From positions 1 through 5,759 of the forward strand of contig CAKTED010000116.1 of assembly GCA_934546725.1 (NCBI GenBank): DNA of 5,759 nucleotides. The letters are read 5' to 3'. Position numbers and translations under genes: made by a program. Positions 1 to 5,759 of this stretch are shown here, in pieces. The notes under the pieces were generated by a model, which ran no database searches, was not told the DNA's origin, and was given only the letters and a program-made list of their open reading frames with translations. Numbering within the stretch: the stretch's first letter is position 1; each line of letters begins with the position of its first letter. This DNA is from an uncultured Oscillospiraceae bacterium (GTDB taxonomy: Bacteria > Bacillota > Clostridia > Oscillospirales > Oscillospiraceae).

Positions 1-5
1 CGCGG

Positions 6-539
6 CTATATTATCCGGTGCGGACGGCGCGGAAGATCTATCCCCTTTATGTCCGGCTCGCAGTTGAAAAATTCAAATTCGTTCGGCAGCAGGAACGTGC
101 AGTCAAGCACGCCGTCAATAAAAAGCCTGTGCAGATCATGCCTGTCGCGCAGCTCAAAGCGAAGCTCGGCGTTCGGAAACTCCGCCGAAAAGTTCCTCAC
201 AAGTCCCGGCGCTATCCTGTGCAGGTCAACAAAGGGCAGCATGCCCACGTTAAGCTTGCCGCCGGGCGTGGCCGTCAGCCCCTGAGAGATGCGTATAACG
301 TCGTCCGTCTCCCTTGCGATCACGGCAAACTTGTCATAAAGTATCCTGCCCGCCGGGGCAAGCGTTATCACCCTCCCCTTGCGGTGGAAAAGCTGGACGC
401 CAAGCTCCTCCTCAAGAAGCGCTATCTGCTTGCTTACGGTGGACTGAACCATGCCGAACTCGGCCGCGGCCTTCGTAAAGCTCATCCGCTCTACGACCGC
501 AAGAAAATAACGTATCTGCGTGATATTCATTTCATCCAT
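6..539 (-). pseudogene. LysR-type transcriptional regulator, truncated by in-frame TAG
   Basis: DNA-binding regulator of the LysR family, cut short. Residues 4-65 are a classic LysR winged helix-turn-helix: ITQIRYFLAVVE, then SFTKAAAEFGMVQSTVSKQI as the recognition region (about 20-39), then LEEELGVQLFHRKGR and LAPAG. A linker helix follows, and the effector-binding domain begins near residue 93 (GGKLNVGMLPF). The reading ends at a TAG (6-8) after 177 codons, whereas the family is usually about 290-310 residues, so most of the ligand-binding domain is absent. The last residues (RPHRII, stop, then Pro and Arg codons) line up loosely with the usual hydrophobic 'plvlvvP.dHPL' stretch, which suggests the frame once continued past the stop. 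Two starts are possible: ATG at 537-539, or ATG at 528-530 (MNITQIRYF), which fits the family better and has a weak GGATGGA-like ribosome site. It is divergent from the MATE operon and is its obvious candidate regulator. It could be a pseudogene, a genuine short regulator or a sequence error; only 5 bases beyond the stop are visible. Confidence 0.8.
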
Positions 540-563
540 CCAAACTTTAAGTAATTCTGCAAA

Positions 564-592
564 ATTTTAACATCAAAGCTGTAAAAATGCAA
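564..592 (-). promoter_or_regulatory. Candidate sigma-70 promoter for the LysR-type gene
   Basis: Read on the minus strand, a -35 box TTGCAT (587-592) is separated by 17 bp from a -10 box TAAAAT (564-569). Transcription would start near 557, giving a short leader before either possible start of the regulator. Spacing and orientation fit, but the surroundings are AT-rich, so chance matches are likely. This is inferred from sequence only. Confidence 0.45.
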
Positions 593-650
593 GCGTTTAA
601 TTAAAAAACATGGCAATAAAATTAAATATCGTTCTCCGTCCCGGAAATAC

Positions 651-679
651 TTGACGTATCAGCCGCTCAACTATATAAT
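651..679 (+). promoter_or_regulatory. Sigma-70 promoter of the MATE-acyltransferase operon
   Basis: TTGACG (651-656) and a perfect TATAAT (674-679) are separated by 17 bp, which is close to the ideal vegetative promoter. The predicted start is near 686, leaving a leader of about 42 nt before the MATE start codon, with GGGAGG at 716-721 as ribosome binding site. Such a strong core promoter usually needs a repressor to be controlled, and a palindrome lies directly over its -10 box and start point. Confidence 0.8.
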
Positions 680-694
680 GATGCACGCATCATT
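677..694. promoter_or_regulatory. Operator-like palindrome over -10 and start site
   Basis: AATGATGC (677-684), AC, GCATCATT (687-694) is a perfect inverted repeat of 8-bp arms with a 2-bp centre. It shares the AAT of the -10 box and covers the predicted transcription start, the typical place for a repressor to block RNA polymerase. The even-spaced symmetry suits a MarR- or TetR-type dimer better than the odd T-N11-A box of LysR proteins. There is no T-run after it, so it is not a terminator. The protein that binds it is not evident from the window. Confidence 0.6.
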
Positions 695-727
695 TGAATA
701 TGTTCGATTTTTAACGGGAGGAACAAA

Positions 728-2098
728 ATGCGAAAGGATACAATGATAAACGATATGACGAGCGGCAGCGTTACGAAGCAGCTGCTGCTGTTTTCATATC
801 CGTTTATGCTCTCCAACCTTCTTCAGGTGGTCTATACGCTGGTGGACATGATAGTCGTCGGCCAGTTCGTTGGCAGCACGGGGCTTTCCGGCGTTGCCAT
901 AGGCGGCGATCTGTCAACGTTTTTCACCATGGTATGCTTCGGCTTCACCAGCGCGGGGCAGATAATGATCTCCCAGTACGTCGGCCAGGGCGACAGGGAG
1001 GCCATAAAGAAAACAACGGGCACCATGTTCACCTGCGTGCTCATCATGGCGCTCATCATAACCGGGCTGTCGCTTGCCTTCACGGACGGCATGCTGAAGC
1101 TCATGAATACGCCGGAGGAGGCCTGGCGGCAGGCGCGGGATTATGCGGCCGTCTGCTTCTCGGGCATGGTCTTCATATATGGCTACAACACCGTCGGCGC
1201 GGTACTGCGCGGCATGGGCGACTCGAAGCGCCCGTTCATCTTTGTCGCCATAGCGGCGGCGCTGAACCTTGTGCTCGACCTCATCTTCGTCGCCGTGTTC
1301 AGGATGGACACCTTCGGCGCGGCGCTGGCAACGGTGATCGGCCAGGCGGTATCCTTCATCATCTCCATCATATACCTCTATAAGCGCCGCGAGGCCTTCG
1401 GCTTCGACTTCCGCCCGCAGAGCTTCAGGCCCGACCCGGAGAAAATAAAGCCCATGCTCAAGCTCGGTCTGCCCATGGCGCTTCAGTTCGCCGCGATAAG
1501 CATTTCCATGATGTATGTGAACTCGCTTGTGAACAAAGCGGGCGGCGTAATTGCCTCGGCGGTATCAGGCGTCGGCGGCAAGCTGAACAACATCATGTCC
1601 ATCGTCGGCAACTCCATCGGAACGGCGTCCTCGGCCATGATCGGGCAGAACATCGCCGCGCGCAAAACCGACCGCGTATCGAAGATCACGCTCACCTCCT
1701 TTGCGATATGCATAAGCTTTGCCGTTTTCCTTTCCGTGATATTCCTGCTCTTCCCGACGCAGATATTCAGCATTTTCGATACCGATCCCCAGGTGCTGGC
1801 CTATGCGCCGTTCTATTCCATCGTTTCCACGCTGGCCTTCATCACCTTTGCCATAATTTCGCCGTTCAACTCGCTGATAAACGGCATAGGTCACGCGTCG
1901 CTCGCGCTCATAATTGCGATAATGGACGGCGTTGTTGCGCGAATCGGCTTTGTTCTGCTCTTCGGCTATGTCTTCGACCTCGGCGTGAAGGGCATGTGGA
2001 TAGGCAGCGCCTGCGCCGGCTTCGTAACCGGCGGCCTGTCGCTGATATATTTCATCTCGGGCAAATGGAAGACCCGCAAGCTGCTCATTGATAACTGA
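728..2098 (+). CDS. MATE family multidrug/metabolite efflux transporter
   Basis: Integral membrane antiporter of the MATE family, which expels organic compounds, often cationic drugs or metabolites, in exchange for Na+ or H+. At 456 residues it is full length, with about twelve hydrophobic segments in two homologous halves. Family hallmarks are visible: TKQLLLFSYPFMLSNLLQ with Pro25, then LVDMIVVGQFVG (Asp40, residues 38-49), a short SQYVGQGDREAIKK loop after the second helix (82-95), and RGMGDSKRP (161-169) at the end of the fifth helix. The second half repeats the pattern with LGLPMALQF and NSLINGIGHASLA. The start at 728 is favoured over the ATG at 743 because GGGAGG ends 6 nt before it. 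It is the first gene of an operon behind a strong promoter and candidate operator, with an acyltransferase 18 bp downstream. The substrate cannot be read from sequence. The divergent LysR gene suggests induction by a small molecule. Confidence 0.95.
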   Translation: MRKDTMINDMTSGSVTKQLLLFSYPFMLSNLLQVVYTLVDMIVVGQFVGSTGLSGVAIGGDLSTFFTMVCFGFTSAGQIMISQYVGQGDREAIKKTTGTMFTCVLIMALIITGLSLAFTDGMLKLMNTPEEAWRQARDYAAVCFSGMVFIYGYNTVGAVLRGMGDSKRPFIFVAIAAALNLVLDLIFVAVFRMDTFGAALATVIGQAVSFIISIIYLYKRREAFGFDFRPQSFRPDPEKIKPMLKLGLPMALQFAAISISMMYVNSLVNKAGGVIASAVSGVGGKLNNIMSIVGNSIGTASSAMIGQNIAARKTDRVSKITLTSFAICISFAVFLSVIFLLFPTQIFSIFDTDPQVLAYAPFYSIVSTLAFITFAIISPFNSLINGIGHASLALIIAIMDGVVARIGFVLLFGYVFDLGVKGMWIGSACAGFVTGGLSLIYFISGKWKTRKLLIDN

Positions 2099-2116
2099 CG
2101 CCGAAGAGGTGAGAAA

Positions 2117-3160
2117 ATGGACAGGCTTTCTCCCGCGCGCGAGCGCGATTTTGCCGTCGATCTTGTAAAATGCATCGCCATTTTCGGCGTGATAATCATC
2201 CACACCTGCTCCTATTCGCATCCTCAGGGCTCATTCGCGTGGTATTCCTCGCTCTTCTGGGGCAGTATTGTGCGCGGAAGCGTTCCGCTGTTTTTCATGT
2301 GCAGCGGCGCGCTGTTTCTCGGGAGCGGCAGGCCGGTATCTGTGCGGAAGCTTTTTACGAAAACGCTGCCGCGAATACTTGCCGCCATGCTCGTGTGGTC
2401 CATGCTTTACAAGCTCTGGCACCTTGCGACGGAGGGCGGCGTAACGGCCTCCGGCCTTATCACCGCGCTGAAGGAAACTCTTCTGCTTCGTCAGGAATTT
2501 CATTTTTACTATTTGCAGATCATTCTGATCGTCTATCTCATGCTGCCGGTGACGGAGCTTATCGTGCAAAACGCGTCGCGCCGCAGGCTGGAATACGCCC
2601 TCGGCGTATGGTTCGTTTTCGGCATAGTCTACCCCTCGCTGCTGCCGCTGTGGCCGTTCAGACTGCTCGGCGGCATACCGCTGCAATATAAGCTGAACAT
2701 GACCTGGGCCGCCGTCGGCTACGGCATACTCGGCGCGTATATGAAGAAATACCCGCCGAAGCGCGGGCTGTCCGCGTCGCTCGCGGCTGCGGGCTTTGCG
2801 CTCATATTCTGCGGAACGGCCATCGTTTCCGCGCGGCAGGGCAAGCTTTACAGCGGCTTTTTCGAGGGCATGGCTCCTGGCGCGTGCCTTCTAGCGGCAG
2901 GCATATTCGGCCTCTGCCTCGGCGCAAAGCCGCCCCGCGCGTCACTGCGGCGGATCGCCGAGTTCGGCTCGAAGGCCTCGTTCTGCATATACCTCGTTCA
3001 TGTGTTCTTCATCTACATTTTCTCGCGGCTCGGCGTTTCGGCCGGGCTGCTGCCTCCGCTCATCGGCGTTCCCCTGCTCGCGCTTGCATATCTTGCATGC
3101 AGCACGGCGGTATATCTCGTACTCTCGCGCATTCCGATCGTAAACAGATGGCTCATCTGA
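2117..3160 (+). CDS. Membrane-bound acyltransferase (acyltransferase-3 / OafA-WecH type)
   Basis: Multi-pass membrane acyltransferase of the acyltransferase-3 family, whose members transfer acyl groups, commonly acetyl, to sugars of surface polysaccharides, peptidoglycan, antibiotics or other small molecules. The N-terminus carries the family signature RDFAVDLVKCIAIFGVIIIHT with Asp15 and the conserved His29. It is followed by RGSVPLFFMCSGALFL with Arg53 (53-68) and HFYYLQIILIVYLMLP (129-144), matching the usual HLWFL..L..Y....P helix. About ten hydrophobic segments run to the C-terminus, which ends in ASFCIYLVHVFFIYIF and a last helix. At 347 residues it is typical for a stand-alone member without the extracytoplasmic SGNH domain. 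GAGGTGA (2106-2112) lies 4 nt before the ATG. It follows the MATE gene by 18 bp and is surely co-transcribed, so the pair may modify and export, or modify at the membrane, a common compound; that link is inferred. The acceptor substrate is unknown. Confidence 0.9.
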   Translation: MDRLSPARERDFAVDLVKCIAIFGVIIIHTCSYSHPQGSFAWYSSLFWGSIVRGSVPLFFMCSGALFLGSGRPVSVRKLFTKTLPRILAAMLVWSMLYKLWHLATEGGVTASGLITALKETLLLRQEFHFYYLQIILIVYLMLPVTELIVQNASRRRLEYALGVWFVFGIVYPSLLPLWPFRLLGGIPLQYKLNMTWAAVGYGILGAYMKKYPPKRGLSASLAAAGFALIFCGTAIVSARQGKLYSGFFEGMAPGACLLAAGIFGLCLGAKPPRASLRRIAEFGSKASFCIYLVHVFFIYIFSRLGVSAGLLPPLIGVPLLALAYLACSTAVYLVLSRIPIVNRWLI

Positions 3161-3195
3161 CACCGCCCCTCCCGCGCCGCACTCACTCTCTCGCA

Positions 3196-3278
3196 CGTCA
3201 TTCAGAGGGAGCCAACGGCAACCGAAGAATCCCCCCAATGGTTCCGCCATGGCAGCGACACGCACCCTCTGAATGACG
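3196..3278. repeat. 83-bp palindromic (MITE/REP-like) element with 14-bp inverted repeats
   Basis: CGTCATTCAGAGGG (3196-3209) is repeated as its exact reverse complement CCCTCTGAATGACG (3265-3278), enclosing 55 bp. The interior contains ACCGAAGAATCC and an 8-bp self-complementary GCCATGGC, so the single strand can fold into a long stem with internal structure. There is no coding sequence, no T-run and no clear flanking target duplication. From general memory, dispersed elements with CATTC(T/A)GAG ends and a GAAGAATCC core are common between genes in GC-rich gut Clostridia; that resemblance is recollection, not a search. It would lie in the 3' untranslated region of the MATE-acyltransferase transcript, upstream of the terminator. 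Confidence 0.75.
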
Positions 3279-3319
3279 AAGACCTTGAGTCTCCGCGTCC
3301 ACGATACCGATGCACACGC

Positions 3320-3357
3320 AAAAAGCATCGCCGCAAAAATTGCGGCGATGCTTTTTT
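3320..3357. terminator. Bidirectional intrinsic terminator between convergent operons
   Basis: GCATCGCCGCAA (3325-3336) pairs perfectly with TTGCGGCGATGC (3340-3351) around an AAA loop. Five A residues precede it and six T residues follow, so either strand yields a 12-bp GC-rich hairpin followed by a U-run, lengthened further by A:U pairs. It would end the acyltransferase operon from the left and the hydrogenase operon from the right; the hydrogenase stop codon is only about 26 bp from the stem. Confidence 0.93.
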
Positions 3358-3377
3358 GTGCTTATATTCGATTACGC

Positions 3378-5126
3378 TCAACGATTCTTCGCGTCACAGG
3401 ACATCGGCATTTCCCATGCATCGTGCTCCGTGTGCAGCAGCTTATGCAGGCGCTTTGCGTGAAATTCGTCCCTGTAATAATCGTAAAATTCCTGAACTTC
3501 CGGATTTTCGTGCGAAAAACGCGTTGCCGCAGAGCGGTCAAGACCGTAAAGCGTCTTTCCGCGCGCTTCAGCCAGCTCCTGATTTGGTGCAATGGGCTGT
3601 CCACCGCCGCCCGCGCAGCCGCCGGGGCAGGCCATGATCTCGACAAAATCGTAGCTCACCTCGCCCTTGCGCAGCGCCTCAATCAGCTTATGCGCATTGC
3701 CAAGCCCGCTTGCAACTGCAACTCTGACGCGCGTACCGCCAACGGTATACTCCGCCTCGCGCCAGCCGTTCACTCCGCGCACGTTCTCAAATGCATCGGC
3801 ATCCGGATTTTTACCCTCAACGAGGTAATATACGGAGCGCAGAGCGGCCTCCATGACTCCGCCTGTCGCGCCGAAGATAACGGCCGCGCCGGTACCGACG
3901 CCCATGGGAGAGTCGAAATCCTCCTCGGGCAGTGAGGCGGGGTTTATATGCTCCGCGCGGATCATACGGTCCACCTCGCGCGTTGTGAGAACAACGTCGA
4001 CATCCGGTATGCCTTCGTTATACTGCATCGTGGGCAGTGCAGCCTCGGCCTTTTTCGCCGTGCAGGGCATGATGGAAATGGAGAAGATGCGTGAAGGATC
4101 AACTCCCAGCTTCTCGGCAAGGTAATCTTTCGTGACCGCGCCAAACATCTGCTGCGGAGATTTTGCGGTGGATATCTGATCGAGCATATCGGGATAGTGC
4201 GACTTGGCGTATCTTATCCAGCCGGGGCAGCAGGAGGTGAACATCGGGAAGGTATATTTATCGCGCTGCTTCAGGCGCTCCAGAAACTCCCGCCCCTCCT
4301 CCATGATGGTAAGGTCGGCAGTAAAATCCGTATCATAAATATAGTTGAAGCCCATCTTCCGCAGAGCGGAAACAAGGCGCTTTACCGTGGCCTGCTCGCG
4401 GTCAAGGCCAAGGCTTTCGCCCCACGCGGCGCGAACGGCGGGTGCTATCTGGACAACGGTGATGCTGTCGGGATCGGCCAGCGCCTCAAAAACGCAGTCC
4501 GTATCATCGCGCTCGCGCAGAGCGCCGACGGGACAGTGCGTGATGCACTGACCGCAGAGCGCGCAGTCGGCATCCCAGATGCTGCGGCCGCGCGAAACGC
4601 CCACGGTGGTATGGGAGCCGGAATTTATGGAGTCCCAAATGCCGATATTCTGCATATTGTTGCATATCTGGATGCAGCGCATGCACTTGATGCAGCGGGA
4701 CTCATAGCGAATGAGCGGAAAATTCATCGGCCAGTTGTTCTTCGGGATCTTTTTTTCATACTCAAGCGCGAATATGCCGAGATCGTTCGCCACGCTCTGA
4801 AGCTGGCAGCTGCCGCTTCGCACGCAGGTGGCGCAGTTCGAGTCATGCTGGGAGAGGATGAGCTGAACGTTCACCTTCCTCGCCTCGCGCACTCGGGGAC
4901 TGTTCGTGAGGATCTCCATGCCCTCCTCAACGGCGGTATTGCAGGAGGCCACAAGGCGCTCAACGCCCTTTATCTCAACGAGACATACGCGGCATGCACC
5001 GATCTCGTTATAATTTTTAAGGTAGCAGAGGGTGGGCAGGTCAATGCCGACGGATTTTGCGGCCTCAAGGATGGTCATGCCCTCCTCAACGGCGACCCTT
5101 CTGCCGTCAATAGTTACGTTTACCAT
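3378..5126 (-). CDS. [FeFe] hydrogenase catalytic subunit, M3-type with N-terminal Fe-S domains
   Basis: Cytoplasmic iron-only hydrogenase, catalysing reversible H2 formation from protons and low-potential electrons at a 6-iron H-cluster. All modules of a Clostridium pasteurianum CpI-like enzyme are present in 582 residues. A plant-ferredoxin-like [2Fe-2S] domain has C34, C45, C48 and C62. A His-Cys3 [4Fe-4S] site has H94, C98, C101 and C107. Two ferredoxin-type [4Fe-4S] clusters use CIKCMRC...C (145-155) and CALCGQC...CP (188-199). H-cluster signatures follow: TSCCPGW (C299, C300), MPCTAKK (C355, K358) and MACPGGCAGGGGQP (C500, C504). The C-terminal small-subunit-like helix region ends near 570. 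AGGAGG lies 5 nt before the ATG, and the start overlaps the upstream flavoprotein gene by 7 nt (ATGGTAA), implying translational coupling. The partner suggests pyridine-nucleotide-linked electron flow and a group A2-like assignment; an HndD-like or bifurcating role is possible if further subunits lie beyond the window. No maturases (HydE, F, G) are in view. Confidence 0.96.
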   Translation of the reverse strand: MVNVTIDGRRVAVEEGMTILEAAKSVGIDLPTLCYLKNYNEIGACRVCLVEIKGVERLVASCNTAVEEGMEILTNSPRVREARKVNVQLILSQHDSNCATCVRSGSCQLQSVANDLGIFALEYEKKIPKNNWPMNFPLIRYESRCIKCMRCIQICNNMQNIGIWDSINSGSHTTVGVSRGRSIWDADCALCGQCITHCPVGALRERDDTDCVFEALADPDSITVVQIAPAVRAAWGESLGLDREQATVKRLVSALRKMGFNYIYDTDFTADLTIMEEGREFLERLKQRDKYTFPMFTSCCPGWIRYAKSHYPDMLDQISTAKSPQQMFGAVTKDYLAEKLGVDPSRIFSISIMPCTAKKAEAALPTMQYNEGIPDVDVVLTTREVDRMIRAEHINPASLPEEDFDSPMGVGTGAAVIFGATGGVMEAALRSVYYLVEGKNPDADAFENVRGVNGWREAEYTVGGTRVRVAVASGLGNAHKLIEALRKGEVSYDFVEIMACPGGCAGGGGQPIAPNQELAEARGKTLYGLDRSAATRFSHENPEVQEFYDYYRDEFHAKRLHKLLHTEHDAWEMPMSCDAKNR

Positions 5127-5759
5127 TTGTGCCTCCTGTCCGCCCAGTACGGGCCGTATCCAAAGTGATCGCAGCGCAGGCAGCGCGTCGCCTCAAGCAG
5201 CGCCTCCTCCTCCGTGAGAGGGAGCTCAACGTCGCAGAAATCGCAGGAGCGAGCCTTTGCATCCCGCTCCACCATATTCTGGCGGCCGCAGGGATCAATA
5301 TTGCGAACCCTCTGCGGAGGAATTTCAACATACGCGCTGATAACGTGGTGGAAGCCGAGGTATTCGTCAATATTTGCAGCCGCGACCTTGCCTCCGGCGA
5401 TGGCGCGGATAACGGTCGCGGGACCGGTAACGCAGTCGCCGCCCGCGTAAACGCCCGGATTTTCATAAATGCGGTTGGCCTCATCGGCACAGATGGCGTC
5501 ACGATCCAGCGGAATGCTGGACTTGGCAAAATGGCCGGAATCGATGGCCTGTCCGATGGCGGCGATGATATAGTCCGTCTCAATGCGGCGCTCCGGCTCG
5601 CGTGCGTTCACGGGAGTGGGGCGGCCGCTCCTGTCGATTTTTCCTGAAAGCTGAGGCTGGATCACAAGCGCCTTAACGCTGCCGTTCTCATCGCGCTCAA
5701 CTCTTACGGGTGCGCAGAGCGTGATAAGGTTGCAGCCCTCGGCTACGGTTCCCTCCACC
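5120..5759 (-). CDS. GltD/NfnB-like FAD- and NAD(P)-binding oxidoreductase, C-terminal part
   Basis: C-terminal ~212 residues of a flavoprotein of the glutamate synthase small-subunit family; the gene continues past the right edge and its start is not in the window. Visible are the end of the NAD(P)-binding fold, IETDYIIAAIGQAID (59-73 of the fragment), and the second FAD-binding motif NPGVYAGGDCVTGPATVI (100-117), followed by AIAGGKVAAANIDEYLG. These motifs match GltD, NfnB and related proteins that pass electrons between NAD(P)H and Fe-S partners. The tail, TEEEALLEATRCLRCDHFG, matches the family's usual C-terminal 'EA.RCL.C' ending, but three extra cysteines precede it (C157, C172, C175), giving five in the last 60 residues with a possible metal-binding role. 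The TAA stop lies inside the hydrogenase start (ATGGTAA), so the two subunits are probably made in step. The missing N-terminus could include a further Fe-S or NuoF-like domain. Substrate NADH versus NADPH cannot be decided here. Confidence 0.9.
   Translation of the reverse strand, partial: VEGTVAEGCNLITLCAPVRVERDENGSVKALVIQPQLSGKIDRSGRPTPVNAREPERRIETDYIIAAIGQAIDSGHFAKSSIPLDRDAICADEANRIYENPGVYAGGDCVTGPATVIRAIAGGKVAAANIDEYLGFHHVISAYVEIPPQRVRNIDPCGRQNMVERDAKARSCDFCDVELPLTEEEALLEATRCLRCDHFGYGPYWADRRHKW

Noticed and set aside
18..554. 178-codon plus-strand frame opposite the LysR-type gene
   Set aside because: The opposite strand encodes an unmistakable LysR helix-turn-helix; the plus-strand translation is Arg/Lys-rich with no family features.
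596..605. TTTAATTAAA palindrome in the divergent promoter region
   Set aside because: Short, purely A/T and embedded in AT-rich DNA, so it is expected by chance; not enough to call an operator.
1565..2221. 218-codon open frame on the minus strand opposite the MATE gene
   Set aside because: Low-complexity charged translation with no domain, running across the MATE-acyltransferase junction; a shadow of the codon bias of the real genes.
3196..3278. Inverted-repeat element considered as a terminator or CRISPR-type repeat
   Set aside because: The arms are separated by 55 bp and no T-run follows, and there are only two inverted copies instead of regularly spaced direct repeats.
3273..3935. 220-codon plus-strand frame starting in the convergent intergenic region
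   Set aside because: It reads through the strong terminator hairpin and then antisense to the hydrogenase C-terminus, lacks a ribosome site and has no recognisable family.
4197..5168. Long open frame (323 codons) on the plus strand opposite the hydrogenase
   Set aside because: It is antisense to a gene with every expected [FeFe] hydrogenase motif, has no recognisable domain, and long antisense frames are expected in GC-rich coding DNA.
5756..5758. GTG codon at the right edge considered as the start of the flavoprotein
   Set aside because: The frame is open to the edge and lacks the family's N-terminal FAD and NAD(P) motifs, so this is an internal valine of a gene cut by the window.

Overview
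The window looks like chromosomal DNA from a GC-rich anaerobic bacterium, most likely a clostridial member of the Bacillota such as a gut Oscillospiraceae-type organism. The evidence is an M3-type [FeFe] hydrogenase next to a GltD-like flavoprotein, a clostridial-type MATE exporter, strong AGGAGG-type ribosome binding sites, GC-rich coding sequence with frequent ATA isoleucine codons, and AT-rich intergenic DNA. This placement is inferred from gene content and base composition, not from a marker gene.

Layout. Positions 6-539 (minus) hold the N-terminal 60% of a LysR-type regulator that ends at an in-frame TAG. Positions 540-727 are an AT-rich divergent promoter region. It has a near-consensus sigma-70 promoter pointing right (TTGACG-17-TATAAT) with a perfect 8+8 bp palindrome over its -10 and start point, and a weaker promoter pointing left. 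Positions 728-3160 (plus) are a two-gene operon: a MATE-family exporter, then, 18 bp downstream, a membrane-bound acyltransferase-3 family protein. Positions 3161-3377 are a convergent intergenic region. It contains an 83-bp element with perfect 14-bp terminal inverted repeats and a strong bidirectional terminator. Positions 3378-5126 (minus) encode a complete 582-residue [FeFe] hydrogenase. It overlaps by 7 nt the upstream gene (5120 to the right edge, minus), of which only the C-terminal ~212 residues are present: a GltD/NfnB-like FAD/NAD(P)-binding oxidoreductase with a cysteine-rich tail.

How it works together. The right-hand block is a redox operon. The flavoprotein and hydrogenase are translationally coupled and probably move electrons between a pyridine nucleotide and protons/H2 through a chain of Fe-S clusters; the pairing resembles the glutamate-synthase-linked (group A2) hydrogenases, whose physiological role is poorly known. 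The left-hand block is a regulated export/modification module: a MATE pump, a membrane acyltransferase and a divergent but apparently truncated LysR regulator. No CRISPR array, tRNA, rRNA, transposase or toxin-antitoxin pair was seen. The least explained features are the operator-like palindrome, the interrupted regulator, the inverted-repeat element and the cysteine-rich tail of the flavoprotein.
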